A stretch of 20,933 nt of DNA. Origin: Candidatus Shapirobacteria bacterium CG2_30_35_20 (GTDB lineage: Bacteria; Patescibacteriota; Microgenomatia; UBA12405). The notes beneath the pieces are model-generated. The model searched no databases, was not told the DNA's origin, and saw nothing but the letters and a program-made list of their open reading frames with translations. Location: the NCBI GenBank assembly GCA_001873665.1, contig MNZO01000027.1, forward strand, positions 1 to 20,933. Reading direction: 5' to 3'. How positions within the stretch are numbered: position 1 is the first letter of the stretch; each line of letters opens with the position of its first letter. Position numbers and translations under genes: made by a program. Below are positions 14,273 to 20,399 of the stretch, piece after piece.

Positions 14273-15562
14273 TTACCCATTCTTCTCCACATCAAAAAAG
14301 CTAACTTGTTTGCCATTGAAATACAAATTAAATTGTCCCGTTGGACCGTTACGATGTTTTTCAATCGAACAAGACACCATTTCCCTAATTTCCTCATCCT
14401 CACGATACAAAAACATCACCACATCGGCATCTTGCTCTATACTCCCCGACTCACGCAAATCCGACAACCTCGGTTTGCCCCCTCTTGCCTCCATTTGTCG
14501 ATTTAACTGAGCACAAGCCAACACCGGAATTTTTAGTTCCCTGGCTAAATTTTTTAATCCCTGAGAAATTTCTGACACCTCTTGTACCCTATTTTCTCTA
14601 TTTATCCCATGCATCAACTGCAAATAGTCGACAATTATAAATTTAATCCCTTTATCAATTTGCAATCGTCGAGCTTTAGTTCGCAGCTCTGTTACCGTCA
14701 ACCCCGGCGTATCATCAATGTACAAAGGCGCCTCAGCTAACACTCCCATCGCCTCTGACAGTGACGAAAAATCATCATCCGACAATTGTCCCGTCTTTAT
14801 TTTCCACGCATCAATTAAGCCCTGGCGAACCAATAAACGATCCGCTAACTCCTCTCGACTCATTTCCAGTGAAAATATACAGGTAGGTAATTTCATTTCC
14901 ACCGCCACATACCTCGCCACATTTAAAACAAAAGCTGTTTTACCAACCCCAGGCCTAGCCGCCAAAATCAATAAATTACTATCCTGCATCCCCGCCAACA
15001 TATTATCTAAAGATGAAAACCCTGAGGCCAAACCCCGCAGTCCACTCCCCCGTTTTTGCAATTCATCCAATCGGTCAAACGAAGCTGTCAAAATTTCTTT
15101 AAGAGAAATCGGAATCGATTTTAAATGTTTTTGTGACAGTGAAAAAATTTCTTGCTCCGCCATATCCAGCAATTCCTCGGCTTTAAGTCCTTCGTCAAAA
15201 GCCTTATCCGTAATTCGACCAGCCACCGAGATCAATTCTCGTTTTGCAGAAAGAGCCCTAATCATCTTCCCGTAAGTCTCAACGTTAGCTGATGTTGGTA
15301 CATCATTGGCCAATTGCGCCAAATACGCCTTACCTCCAATCACTTTTAACACCTTCATTTCTTTTAACCGTCCTGAAACTGTTACCAAATCAATGGGAGA
15401 TCTAGCTTCATACAAATGAAGCATGGCATCAAAAATCCGGCTGTGTATCCCATTATAAAAATGTTCCGGACGCAAAAATTCTGACACCGCCAAAATTGCA
15501 TCATTATCAATCAAAATCGATCCCAATACCGATACTTCCGCCTCTTCAAAAGACGGGGGCAT
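14273..15562 (-). CDS. dnaB: Replicative DNA helicase DnaB
   Basis: A 429-residue hexameric helicase that unwinds DNA ahead of the replisome. The N-terminal DnaB_N domain (about 1-100, EEAEVSVLGSILID and the FYNGIHSRIF motif) is joined by a linker helix to the RecA-like motor. The Walker A motif is ARPGVGKTA (202-210, K208 and T209), the catalytic Glu is in FSLEMSREE (about 230-238), the Walker B motif is FIIVDYLQL (D312), and the ESGSIEQDAD (371-380) and KHRNGPTG (402-409) motifs include the arginine-finger region. It is slightly shorter than the usual 440-470, and no intein is present. The ATG lies five bases after the stop of the MBL-fold gene, so the two are probably co-transcribed. Confidence 0.95.
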   Translation of the reverse strand: MPPSFEEAEVSVLGSILIDNDAILAVSEFLRPEHFYNGIHSRIFDAMLHLYEARSPIDLVTVSGRLKEMKVLKVIGGKAYLAQLANDVPTSANVETYGKMIRALSAKRELISVAGRITDKAFDEGLKAEELLDMAEQEIFSLSQKHLKSIPISLKEILTASFDRLDELQKRGSGLRGLASGFSSLDNMLAGMQDSNLLILAARPGVGKTAFVLNVARYVAVEMKLPTCIFSLEMSREELADRLLVRQGLIDAWKIKTGQLSDDDFSSLSEAMGVLAEAPLYIDDTPGLTVTELRTKARRLQIDKGIKFIIVDYLQLMHGINRENRVQEVSEISQGLKNLARELKIPVLACAQLNRQMEARGGKPRLSDLRESGSIEQDADVVMFLYREDEEIREMVSCSIEKHRNGPTGQFNLYFNGKQVSFFDVEKNG

Positions 15563-15567
15563 TCGCC

Positions 15568-16119
15568 CTACTTCTGTTGTAATATGACCACCTCCATTAC
15601 CTCGGGCAAGGTGCTTTTTTCTAACTTCAAGGTTTCTGTAATTGCTGCCTCCTCCATATCAGCCATATCTAACAGCTTCTTTTTATTACCATCAGACAAA
15701 TCAGTTATTATTAAATAATTAACACCCAATCCTTTAACCAAATCCCAAATATTATTTATATCGCCCACACTTTTAACAATCAATACATCACATTCTGCCA
15801 GTCTTTCCTTCTTTTTGTCAGATAAATCAATCGTATCAGTCGAAATCCAACCAATTTTAACTTCGTCAAAATTGAGAATTGCCATTAAACCATTGCCCGT
15901 CTTACTGACATTTATTTCTACCCCCGCCACTTCATATTCCCCCGGCCCCCATATTGCCACTTTTTCACCCGTATCTAAGCCCAAAAAATTATCTTCATGT
16001 TTTTCAAAAACTACAATTTTATAATCTTGCTTCAAGTCATCTTTTCGAGGATCAAACCATACCTTAGCATTTTTTCCTTTTATATACAAACTTTTTGACC
16101 CATACAAGCTTATTTCCAT
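15568..16119 (-). CDS. Metallo-beta-lactamase-fold protein lacking the metal site
   Basis: A 183-residue protein from ATG 16119. The strand pattern MEISLYGSKSLYIKG, VWFDPRKDD, IVVFEKHEDN, WGPGEYEVAGVEI and KIGWISTD resembles the UlaG-like branch of the metallo-beta-lactamase fold (lysine/glycine turns, DP after the second strand, GPGEYE). The HxHxDH metal motif expected after the third strand is replaced by EKHEDN, leaving one His, so ordinary hydrolase activity is unlikely. The open frame extends to a GTG at 16143, but the -10 element for this gene lies between that GTG and the ATG. It is the first gene of a dnaB operon and may have a structural or DNA-linked role; that link is inference only. 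Confidence 0.65.
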   Translation of the reverse strand: MEISLYGSKSLYIKGKNAKVWFDPRKDDLKQDYKIVVFEKHEDNFLGLDTGEKVAIWGPGEYEVAGVEINVSKTGNGLMAILNFDEVKIGWISTDTIDLSDKKKERLAECDVLIVKSVGDINNIWDLVKGLGVNYLIITDLSDGNKKKLLDMADMEEAAITETLKLEKSTLPEVMEVVILQQK

Positions 16120-16121
16120 AT

Positions 16122-16134
16122 TGCTATAATAACA
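16122..16134. promoter_or_regulatory. Overlapping divergent extended -10 promoters
   Basis: On the + strand TG-C-TATAAT (16122-16130) drives the gene at 16147. On the - strand TG-T-TATTAT (16134-16126) drives the MBL-fold gene, with exactly six bases before ATG 16119. The two -10 elements share five base pairs, so polymerases cannot occupy both at once. No clear -35 is visible for either. Confidence 0.6.
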
Positions 16135-16146
16135 TTTACACACACT

Positions 16147-16593
16147 ATGTTTAAAGAACTTATTCTCGCTATCATTTTTGGAGGACTGATTGGCTTTGGA
16201 GCTACTGGCACTTTTATTGCTCTCAAAAAGAAAAATGTCACCACCAACAACAGCTCAACCATCCAAACAATCAATACCCCCACTCAATTTCAAAATCAAA
16301 TTACACCCACCATAGTTGCCACAAAAAACACTCTGAATATTTTTGAACCTCAAAATGAATCAGTTGTCTCCAGCTCTAAACTAACATTAAAAGGTCAAAC
16401 TGATAATTCAGCCACCGTAATCATCACTACCATCGATAATTCGTATTTAATAACAGCCGACAGTTCGGGTAATTTTGATACCACTATTAATTTAAATCCT
16501 GGGATAAATCATCTAAAAATTACCTCAATATCTTCTACTGACACTGAAAATAATGCTGAATTATTTGTTACCTATACCACCATTAAAATATGA
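16147..16593 (+). CDS. Membrane-anchored protein with an Ig-like domain
   Basis: A 148-residue exported protein. Residues 5-27 are a hydrophobic signal-anchor (LILAIIFGGLIGFGATGTFIAL) after a short N-terminus, followed by a Thr/Asn/Gln-rich linker (30-65). The rest (about 68-145: IFEPQNESVVSSSKLTLKG, VIITTIDN, DSSGNFDTTINLNPGINHLKI) is a bacterial Ig-like or glucodextranase-type beta-sandwich: 'P.n...v....l.l.G', 'd..G.F...i.L..G.N.i.i'. Such domains serve as cell-surface spacers or binding modules. It ends in ATGA overlapping the next gene, so the two exported proteins are translationally coupled. Confidence 0.7.
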   Translation: MFKELILAIIFGGLIGFGATGTFIALKKKNVTTNNSSTIQTINTPTQFQNQITPTIVATKNTLNIFEPQNESVVSSSKLTLKGQTDNSATVIITTIDNSYLITADSSGNFDTTINLNPGINHLKITSISSTDTENNAELFVTYTTIKI

Positions 16594-17249
16594 TAATGCT
16601 ACTACCTCTCATACTTACGACTAGTTTAGTTATCACCCCAACAGCAATTCCAACCCCTACCGTAACCTCCGAAATTCAAAAATTCCGAGAAATTATTCAA
16701 GAAAAAGTCAAGACAAAATTACAAGAAATAAACCAAAAAGTCCAAACTAATCCAAAACGCGGATACATTGGAACTATTACCAAAATCGAATCAACTCAAA
16801 TTAGTCTCAGTACCAAAGATAAAAATCGAACCATAATATTATCCCCAAACACCGTTTACCTCAACAACAAATCAATCAAAATAAAATCGACAGATTTAAA
16901 AATCGGTCAAGAAATTTTGGTAATTGGAGTACTCGACGATCAACAAAATCTATCAGCCAAACGAATCATTGTCACCACTATTAAGTCCTCTCAAAATTTA
17001 AAAACTATTGTTCTTGGCCAAGTTGTCGATATCTCCACCATGTATTCTCTAATGGCGATAATTCCAATATCAAACAAAAATACCCAATATCAGGTTAAAA
17101 CTGATACAAAAAATTTACAAATAATATCTAAAACTGGGGAAAAACTAACATTAAAAGATATCTCCAAAGGCAAAAAAATTATTGTTATCTCTACCTCAGT
17201 CTCCCCCTCTGGCCAAACCCTCACCGCGGAAAAGATTGTTGTAATGTAA
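16590..17249 (+). CDS. Exported protein with DUF5666-like beta domains
   Basis: A 219-residue protein with a short hydrophobic N-terminus (LLPLILTTSLVIT), then a Pro/Thr-rich stretch and a charged helix (about 27-52). Two similar beta-rich units follow: GYIGTITKIESTQISL ... DLKIGQEILVIGVLDDQQNLSAKRIIV (about 57-126), and VLGQVVDIS ... DISKGKKIIVISTSVSPSGQTLTAEKIVV (about 139-218). This matches the DUF5666 pattern (G.v..i....i.v ... l..G..v.v.G ... l.A..i.v). The function of the family is not known. It overlaps the preceding Ig-like gene by four bases and probably shares its promoter. Confidence 0.7.
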   Translation: MIMLLPLILTTSLVITPTAIPTPTVTSEIQKFREIIQEKVKTKLQEINQKVQTNPKRGYIGTITKIESTQISLSTKDKNRTIILSPNTVYLNNKSIKIKSTDLKIGQEILVIGVLDDQQNLSAKRIIVTTIKSSQNLKTIVLGQVVDISTMYSLMAIIPISNKNTQYQVKTDTKNLQIISKTGEKLTLKDISKGKKIIVISTSVSPSGQTLTAEKIVVM

Positions 17250-17254
17250 AAAAG

Positions 17255-17299
17255 TACGTCATTGCGAGGAGTCCTCGACGTGGCAATCTCGTTTCGATT
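17255..17299. repeat. CGTCATTGCGAGGAG interspersed repeat
   Basis: TACGTCATTGCGAGGAG, spacer, TGGCAATCTCGTTTCGATTT: a single copy of the repeat family at 1124-1247 and 13526-13572. It starts six bases after the stop codon of the DUF5666-like gene. Confidence 0.75.
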
Positions 17300-17338
17300 T
17301 GCACTCATCTATTTTATTTGATAGACTACACCCAATGA

Positions 17339-17429
17339 ATACTGCAATGGAAAACCAAATCCATCATACCTCCAAGTAATTGGCGGTCATTGCTGTATCT
17401 AAACACAATCCGCCAAAAGCGGATTTTTT
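17339..17429 (+). terminator. Hairpin followed by intrinsic terminator
   Basis: ATACTGCAATG (17339-17349) can pair with CATTGCTGTAT (17388-17398) at 10 of 11 positions. Nine bases later AATCCGC-CAAAA-GCGGATT (17407-17425) followed by TTTT is a classic rho-independent terminator. It ends the two-gene exported-protein operon. The first hairpin may be part of the 3' UTR or of a small RNA. Confidence 0.7.
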
Positions 17430-17439
17430 AATAACTTTT

Positions 17440-17475
17440 TTCCATTTTGGAAATTGGTTATTGAAAATTGGAAAT
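17440..17475. repeat. TTGGAAATTG repeat
   Basis: TTTTGGAAATTGGTTATTG followed by AAAATTGGAAATTC just before tRNA-His. It shares its words with 70-105 and with the repeat inside the pseudouridine synthase gene (12070-12129). Confidence 0.55.
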
Positions 17476-17494
17476 TCTCGCAAAGCGAGTATAT

Positions 17495-17572
17495 GGTGGC
17501 ATTAGCTCAGTTGGTTAGAGCGTTCCCCTGTGGAGGGAAAGGTCGAGGGTTCGAGTCCCTTATGCTACCCCA
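17495..17572 (+). tRNA. tRNA-His (anticodon GTG)
   Basis: The acceptor GTGGCAT (17496-17502) pairs fully with ATGCTAC (17562-17568), counting one G-U pair. The anticodon stem TTCCC/GGGAA encloses CTGTGGA, giving anticodon GTG. An extra G is encoded at -1 (17495) opposite C73 (17569), the identity element of tRNA-His. The 3' CCA is encoded (17570-17572). The T-loop is TTCGAGT. The gene lies about 540 bases before hisS, on the same strand. Confidence 0.97.
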
Positions 17573-17684
17573 AAATCAATTTCTAATTTATAATTTAAAA
17601 TTTAAAATCAAATTAAAATTATAAATTAATTAATTAAAAATTGAATAAAAATTGAAAATTAAAAATTTTAAATTATCTTTACAT
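17573..17684. repeat. AT-only low-complexity inverted repeats
   Basis: About 110 bases made almost only of A and T, with units such as AATTTATAATTT and its complement AAATTATAAATT, and AAAATTTTAAATT. Very similar DNA occurs at 20033-20062 and 20337-20399. No gene or clear signal is seen. Confidence 0.5.
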
Positions 17685-17781
17685 CACCCCCATACCGTGG
17701 CACAAGACCAACGGGGTGTTTTCGTGTCTTAAAATTTAAATTATTATATTCTCAAAATCCCCGTAAATCGGGGCTTTTTTT
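17685..17781 (+). promoter_or_regulatory. Attenuator-like tandem hairpins ending in a terminator
   Basis: CACCCC (17685-17690) pairs with GGGGTG (17713-17718), followed by TTTT. CCCCG (17759-17763) pairs with CGGGG (17769-17773) over a TAAAT loop, followed by C and seven Ts (17775-17781), a strong intrinsic terminator. ACGGGG (17711-17716) could instead pair with CCCCGT (17759-17764), which would break both hairpins. This lies between tRNA-His and hisS. The terminator is well supported; the switch is speculative. Confidence 0.5.
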
Positions 17782-17809
17782 ATGCCCCAATTAATTATTT
17801 ATAAATACT

Positions 17810-18024
17810 ATGTCAATACCAACATTTGAAAGATCAATAATAGTCGACTACACCTATACTGACGGTACTCCGGTGACAGATCAAAAGGGCCAATCTACCC
17901 CCGATGTGGTCCAAATCAAGTAGATACTCAATGGCTTCCTGAGTCAAATGGAGAACCATATGGTACACCACTAGAGCTATGGCTAGTCATTGAAACCAGA
18001 AAATACCCCTGGGTTAGCTTATAA
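17810..18024 (+). pseudogene. Small ORF, probably frameshifted remnant
   Basis: ATG 17810 opens a 37-codon frame ending at TAG 17921-17923 (MSIPTFERSIIVDYTYTDG...). A second frame, offset by one base deletion's worth, continues from about 17908 to TAA 18022-18024 and reads GPNQVDTQWLPESNGEP, then LELWLVIETRKYPWVSL. Joining them near the GTGG at 17906-17909 gives a plausible protein of about 70 residues. No family is recognised. It follows a strong terminator, and no promoter was identified, so it may be a decaying gene. Confidence 0.35.
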
Positions 18025-18052
18025 ACCCGGATCGGGTAACCCTGGCGGTCAC
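18010..18052. repeat. Inverted repeat before hisS
   Basis: GGGTTA (18011-18016) can pair with TAACCC (about 18037-18042), enclosing ACCCG-GAT-CGGGT. The fold would be a branched or elongated hairpin at the end of the frameshifted ORF. No U-run follows directly, although CTCTTTTT lies about 12 bases later. Confidence 0.35.
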
Positions 18053-18067
18053 TAACTCTTTTTGTTG

Positions 18068-18096
18068 GTAGAGACGCGCCATTGGTGCGTCTCTAC
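18068..18096. repeat. GTAGAGACGC palindromic element
   Basis: A perfect 10-bp stem, GTAGAGACGC (18068-18077) and GCGTCTCTAC (18087-18096), with a 9-base loop, lies 18 bases before the hisS ATG. Stem-loops with this GTAGAGACG core are highly repeated in some other bacterial genomes, from general knowledge. The GC-rich stem contrasts with the AT-rich surroundings, which suggests a mobile palindrome. Confidence 0.65.
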
Positions 18097-18114
18097 ATAA
18101 CGATAATATTTTAA

Positions 18115-19371
18115 ATGTTAAAATCAACTATGAATCAAAACAAAGTCCAAACATTAAAAGGCTTTCGGGATTTTTTGCCCGAGGCTATGGCCGTTCGCAA
18201 CTATGTCAAAAATTTACTCATCGACACCTTTGAAACCTTTGGCTTTGAGCCTATTGAAACTCCAACTCTCGAATATTCATCAGTACTTATGGGTAAATAC
18301 GGTGATGAAGGCGATAAATTAGTTTATTCTTTCACCGACAATGGAGACCGTCAAATTGGCATGCGCTATGACCTGACTGTCCCTACCGCCAAAGTACTAG
18401 CCATGTATAGTCAAACTATTCCCATGCCCTTTAAACGCTATCAAATTCAACCAGTCTGGCGTGCTGAAAATACTCAAAAAGGTCGTTACCGTGAAGTCCT
18501 CCAATGCGATATTGATACCTTTGGTACCAACTCCCCTATTGCCGATGCTGAAATTTTAGCTGTTATCAACACAGTTTTACAAAAATTAAACTTCAAAACC
18601 TTCACCATCCTCATTAATTCCCGCATTGTTCTCAACAACATTTTAAAGGCCTGTAAAATTACCGAAGACAAAAATTCGATACTCCAAAGTCTCGACAAGT
18701 TTAGCAAAATAGGCCAAGATGGAGTAACAAAAGAGCTCATTGGCAAAAATATCCCTAAAGCTAAGATAACCGTACTGTTTAAATATATCAAACAGGCTCA
18801 ACCTGATGAATATCTACAAAATGTTATCAATCAATTAAAAATTTTAGGAGTTTCAAAAAATAACTACCAATTTGATCCAACAATAGTTCGCGGTCTCGAT
18901 TATTACACTGGTCCAATTTTTGAGACTGTGGTTACCAAGCCCAAGATTGGCTCAATTACTGGCGGTGGTCGTTACGACAATTTAATCAAATCTTTGGGAG
19001 GTCCCGACATCTCTGCTGTTGGCACCACTATTGGTCTTGACCGCATTGTTGACTGTATTACTGAACTAAATTTATTGCCCAATCTTCCCAAAACAAAAAC
19101 AAAAGTTTTATTCGCCAATTTTGGTGATAAGACAGTCAACCAATCATTAAAATTAATAACAGAATTGCGCAACAACAATATCGCCTCATCTTTTTATCCC
19201 GATAATGACAAACTCAGCAAACAATTCAAATACGCCGATTCTCTGGGCATTCCCTTTGTCGCCATGATTGGTACCGACGAATCAAAAAATAATCAGGTTA
19301 CCCTCAAGAACATGGCTACAGGTGAACAAAAAACAATTAACCAATCAAATCTTTTGGCTCAATTCGTTTAA
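18115..19371 (+). CDS. hisS: Histidyl-tRNA synthetase
   Basis: A 418-residue class II aminoacyl-tRNA synthetase that charges tRNA-His. The N-terminus has the HisRS signature LKGFRDFLPE. Motif 2 is YQIQPVWRAENTQKGRYREV (about 105-124) and continues QCDIDTFG. The histidine-binding motif is VRGLDYYTG (about 258-266). Motif 3 is SITGGGRYDNLI and GTTIGLDRI (about 281-311). The C-terminal 90 residues form the anticodon-binding alpha/beta domain. The length is normal. GATAAT (18102-18107) lies seven bases before ATG 18115, a possible near-leaderless promoter; an ATG at 18130 is also possible. Its last 35 bases overlap the end of the converging PIN gene. tRNA-His lies upstream on the same strand. Confidence 0.95.
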   Translation: MLKSTMNQNKVQTLKGFRDFLPEAMAVRNYVKNLLIDTFETFGFEPIETPTLEYSSVLMGKYGDEGDKLVYSFTDNGDRQIGMRYDLTVPTAKVLAMYSQTIPMPFKRYQIQPVWRAENTQKGRYREVLQCDIDTFGTNSPIADAEILAVINTVLQKLNFKTFTILINSRIVLNNILKACKITEDKNSILQSLDKFSKIGQDGVTKELIGKNIPKAKITVLFKYIKQAQPDEYLQNVINQLKILGVSKNNYQFDPTIVRGLDYYTGPIFETVVTKPKIGSITGGGRYDNLIKSLGGPDISAVGTTIGLDRIVDCITELNLLPNLPKTKTKVLFANFGDKTVNQSLKLITELRNNNIASSFYPDNDKLSKQFKYADSLGIPFVAMIGTDESKNNQVTLKNMATGEQKTINQSNLLAQFV

Positions 19372-19735
19372 TTTCATCAAATCGATTAAACTCGCGATCA
19401 TATGAAACTATTTTGTCGCCTTTATCCATTGCCGACACTATCAAACAATCATTATATTTTGCCAATCCCTTTTCAAACCAATCAACAGCCAACATTAAGT
19501 CACAATTACCAGTCCACACCAAATTATTAGCCTTTATCAATGAGCCAACAATATCAACAATCTTTTTTCGACTATATTTATACGAAGTACCCAATATCCA
19601 AACAAGCTCACTTAAGACCACATTTTGAACCCAATATTTTTCCTCACCTTCCAACACATTTGTAATAAACTTGACTGTTGTCTCGTCACCATCTATCGAC
19701 CTTAAAAATACATTTGTGTCAATATACTTCTTCAT
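19337..19735 (-). CDS. PIN-domain toxin, second TA pair
   Basis: A 132-residue PIN-domain nuclease from ATG 19735 (MKKYIDTNVFLRS). The longer frame to 19807 lies in the antitoxin gene and is not used. PIN acidic residues are in place: YIDTNVF (D6), LSELVWIL (E43), YNDCLIVSAM (D93) and SYDREFNRF (D111). It is probably an RNA-cleaving VapC-like toxin with unknown target. It overlaps the AbrB-type antitoxin gene by 17 bases at its start and the 3' end of hisS by 35 bases, tail to tail, which could produce antisense contact between the two mRNAs. It is not a close copy of the PIN protein at 13586-13987. Confidence 0.8.
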   Translation of the reverse strand: MKKYIDTNVFLRSIDGDETTVKFITNVLEGEEKYWVQNVVLSELVWILGTSYKYSRKKIVDIVGSLIKANNLVWTGNCDLMLAVDWFEKGLAKYNDCLIVSAMDKGDKIVSYDREFNRFDEIKRIEPKDLIG

Positions 19736-19961
19736 ATTCAGTCTCCATCTTATCTCTAAATGTTTTCCAATATTCAAATTTTGCCTTATCTTTAGCAATT
19801 CCAGCAAATTCTAAAAAGCTTTTTACTGGTCTAAATTTAACTGAAGAATCAGGCAATACATCTATCACAACTTTTCCAGGTGAAGGTAAATTTAACGCCT
19901 TCAACAATACCTGTGGAAAATAAATCTGTTTTCTACTGGTAATAGATAATGTCATATTCAT
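19719..19961 (-). CDS. AbrB-type antitoxin, second TA pair
   Basis: An 80-residue protein from ATG 19961. The AbrB/MazE-like fold is visible: MTLSITSRKQIYFPQVLLKALNL, then GKVVIDVLPDSSVKFRPV. A C-terminal charged helix (about 45-80, AKDKAKFEYWKTFRDKMETEY) should bind the toxin. The frame runs back to 19979, but those codons coincide with the -10 element. ATG 19961 is exactly six bases after the -10, so the mRNA is predicted to be leaderless; ATG 19955 is an alternative. Stop codon UGA. The gene is expected to autorepress the pair. Confidence 0.75.
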   Translation of the reverse strand: MNMTLSITSRKQIYFPQVLLKALNLPSPGKVVIDVLPDSSVKFRPVKSFLEFAGIAKDKAKFEYWKTFRDKMETEYEEVY

Positions 19962-19967
19962 AAAACA

Positions 19968-19996
19968 ATCATAATACATAATCTGTCAAATGTCAA
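19968..19996 (-). promoter_or_regulatory. Promoter of the second TA pair, leaderless geometry
   Basis: On the - strand TTGACA (19996-19991) and TATGAT (19973-19968) are separated by 17 bases, near the consensus. A second TTGACA starts seven bases later (19989-19984). Six bases separate the -10 from ATG 19961. Confidence 0.65.
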
Positions 19997-20063
19997 TAAT
20001 TATATAAAAATTATGTAATTTGTAATGATAAAAAATTTTAAATTAAAAATTAATAATTAATTC

Positions 20064-20072
20064 TGTTATAAT
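20064..20072 (+). promoter_or_regulatory. Extended -10 promoter of rpmE, leaderless geometry
   Basis: TG-T-TATAAT (20064-20072) is a perfect extended -10. The six bases AACCCC separate it from ATG 20079, so transcription should start on the initiation codon. No Shine-Dalgarno sequence fits in this space. Confidence 0.65.
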
Positions 20073-20078
20073 AACCCC

Positions 20079-20336
20079 ATGAAACAAGCTATCCATCCTC
20101 AATATTTTCCCAAATGTCAAGTTACCTGTGCCTGTGGCAACAAATTTACTACTGGTTCCACAGTCGACCACCTTTTGGTCGAAGTCTGCAACAAATGTCA
20201 TCCATTTTTTACCGGTCAACAAAAATTTGTTAACATCAAAGGTCGTATTGACAAATTTAAAGAAAAACAAGCCCAAGGTATCATCTATGCCGCCAAAAAG
20301 GCAGCTTCCAAAAAAGCCAAAAAGAAAACTAAATAA
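20079..20336 (+). CDS. rpmE: 50S ribosomal protein L31
   Basis: An 85-residue large-subunit protein at the central protuberance and inter-subunit bridge. It is the zinc-binding (C+) form: C17, C19, C37 and C40 in VTCACGN and EVCNKCHPF. The L31 signature HPFFTGQQKFVNIKGRIDKF is present. A lysine/alanine-rich tail (about 61-85) extends beyond the usual 70 residues. Being the zinc-storing form, it may be paired elsewhere with a cysteine-free copy; none is seen here. It is followed by prfA, the rpmE-prfA order common in bacteria, but with 63 bases of AT-only DNA between. Confidence 0.95.
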   Translation: MKQAIHPQYFPKCQVTCACGNKFTTGSTVDHLLVEVCNKCHPFFTGQQKFVNIKGRIDKFKEKQAQGIIYAAKKAASKKAKKKTK

Positions 20337-20399
20337 CTAATTTATAATTTTAATTTAAAAATTGATTAAAAATTAAAAATTTTAAATTAAAAATTTTTT
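20337..20399. repeat. AT-only spacer between rpmE and prfA
   Basis: Units such as AATTTATAATTTT, TTAAAAATTGATTAAAAATT and AAAATTTTAAATT repeat the vocabulary of 17573-17684. It ends in TTTTTTA directly before the ATG, leaving no ribosome-binding site. No hairpin of terminator quality is seen. Confidence 0.45.

Noticed and set aside
14718..15275. 185-codon ORF on the + strand opposite dnaB
   Set aside because: It is fully antisense to a strongly supported dnaB and has no start signal or family motif, so it is a frame shadow.
17573..17684. CRISPR array or tandem repeat locus
   Set aside because: The AT-only units vary in length and spacing, have no unique spacers, and no cas genes are present.
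17685..17722. T-box riboswitch for hisS (GTGGCAC resembles part of the T-box motif)
   Set aside because: The full GGGTGGNACCGCG motif, specifier stem and correct pairing to the CCCA end of tRNA-His are missing, and a further terminator and an ORF lie between it and hisS.
4927..19721. Alternative genetic code (UGA as Gly) as in some CPR lineages
   Set aside because: UGA is the stop of the NYN gene, the Ig-like protein gene and the second antitoxin, and no in-frame UGA breaks a conserved protein.
19736..19807. Longer start for the second PIN toxin (ATG 19807)
   Set aside because: The extra 24 residues lie in the antitoxin gene and do not match PIN proteins, which begin just before the first Asp.
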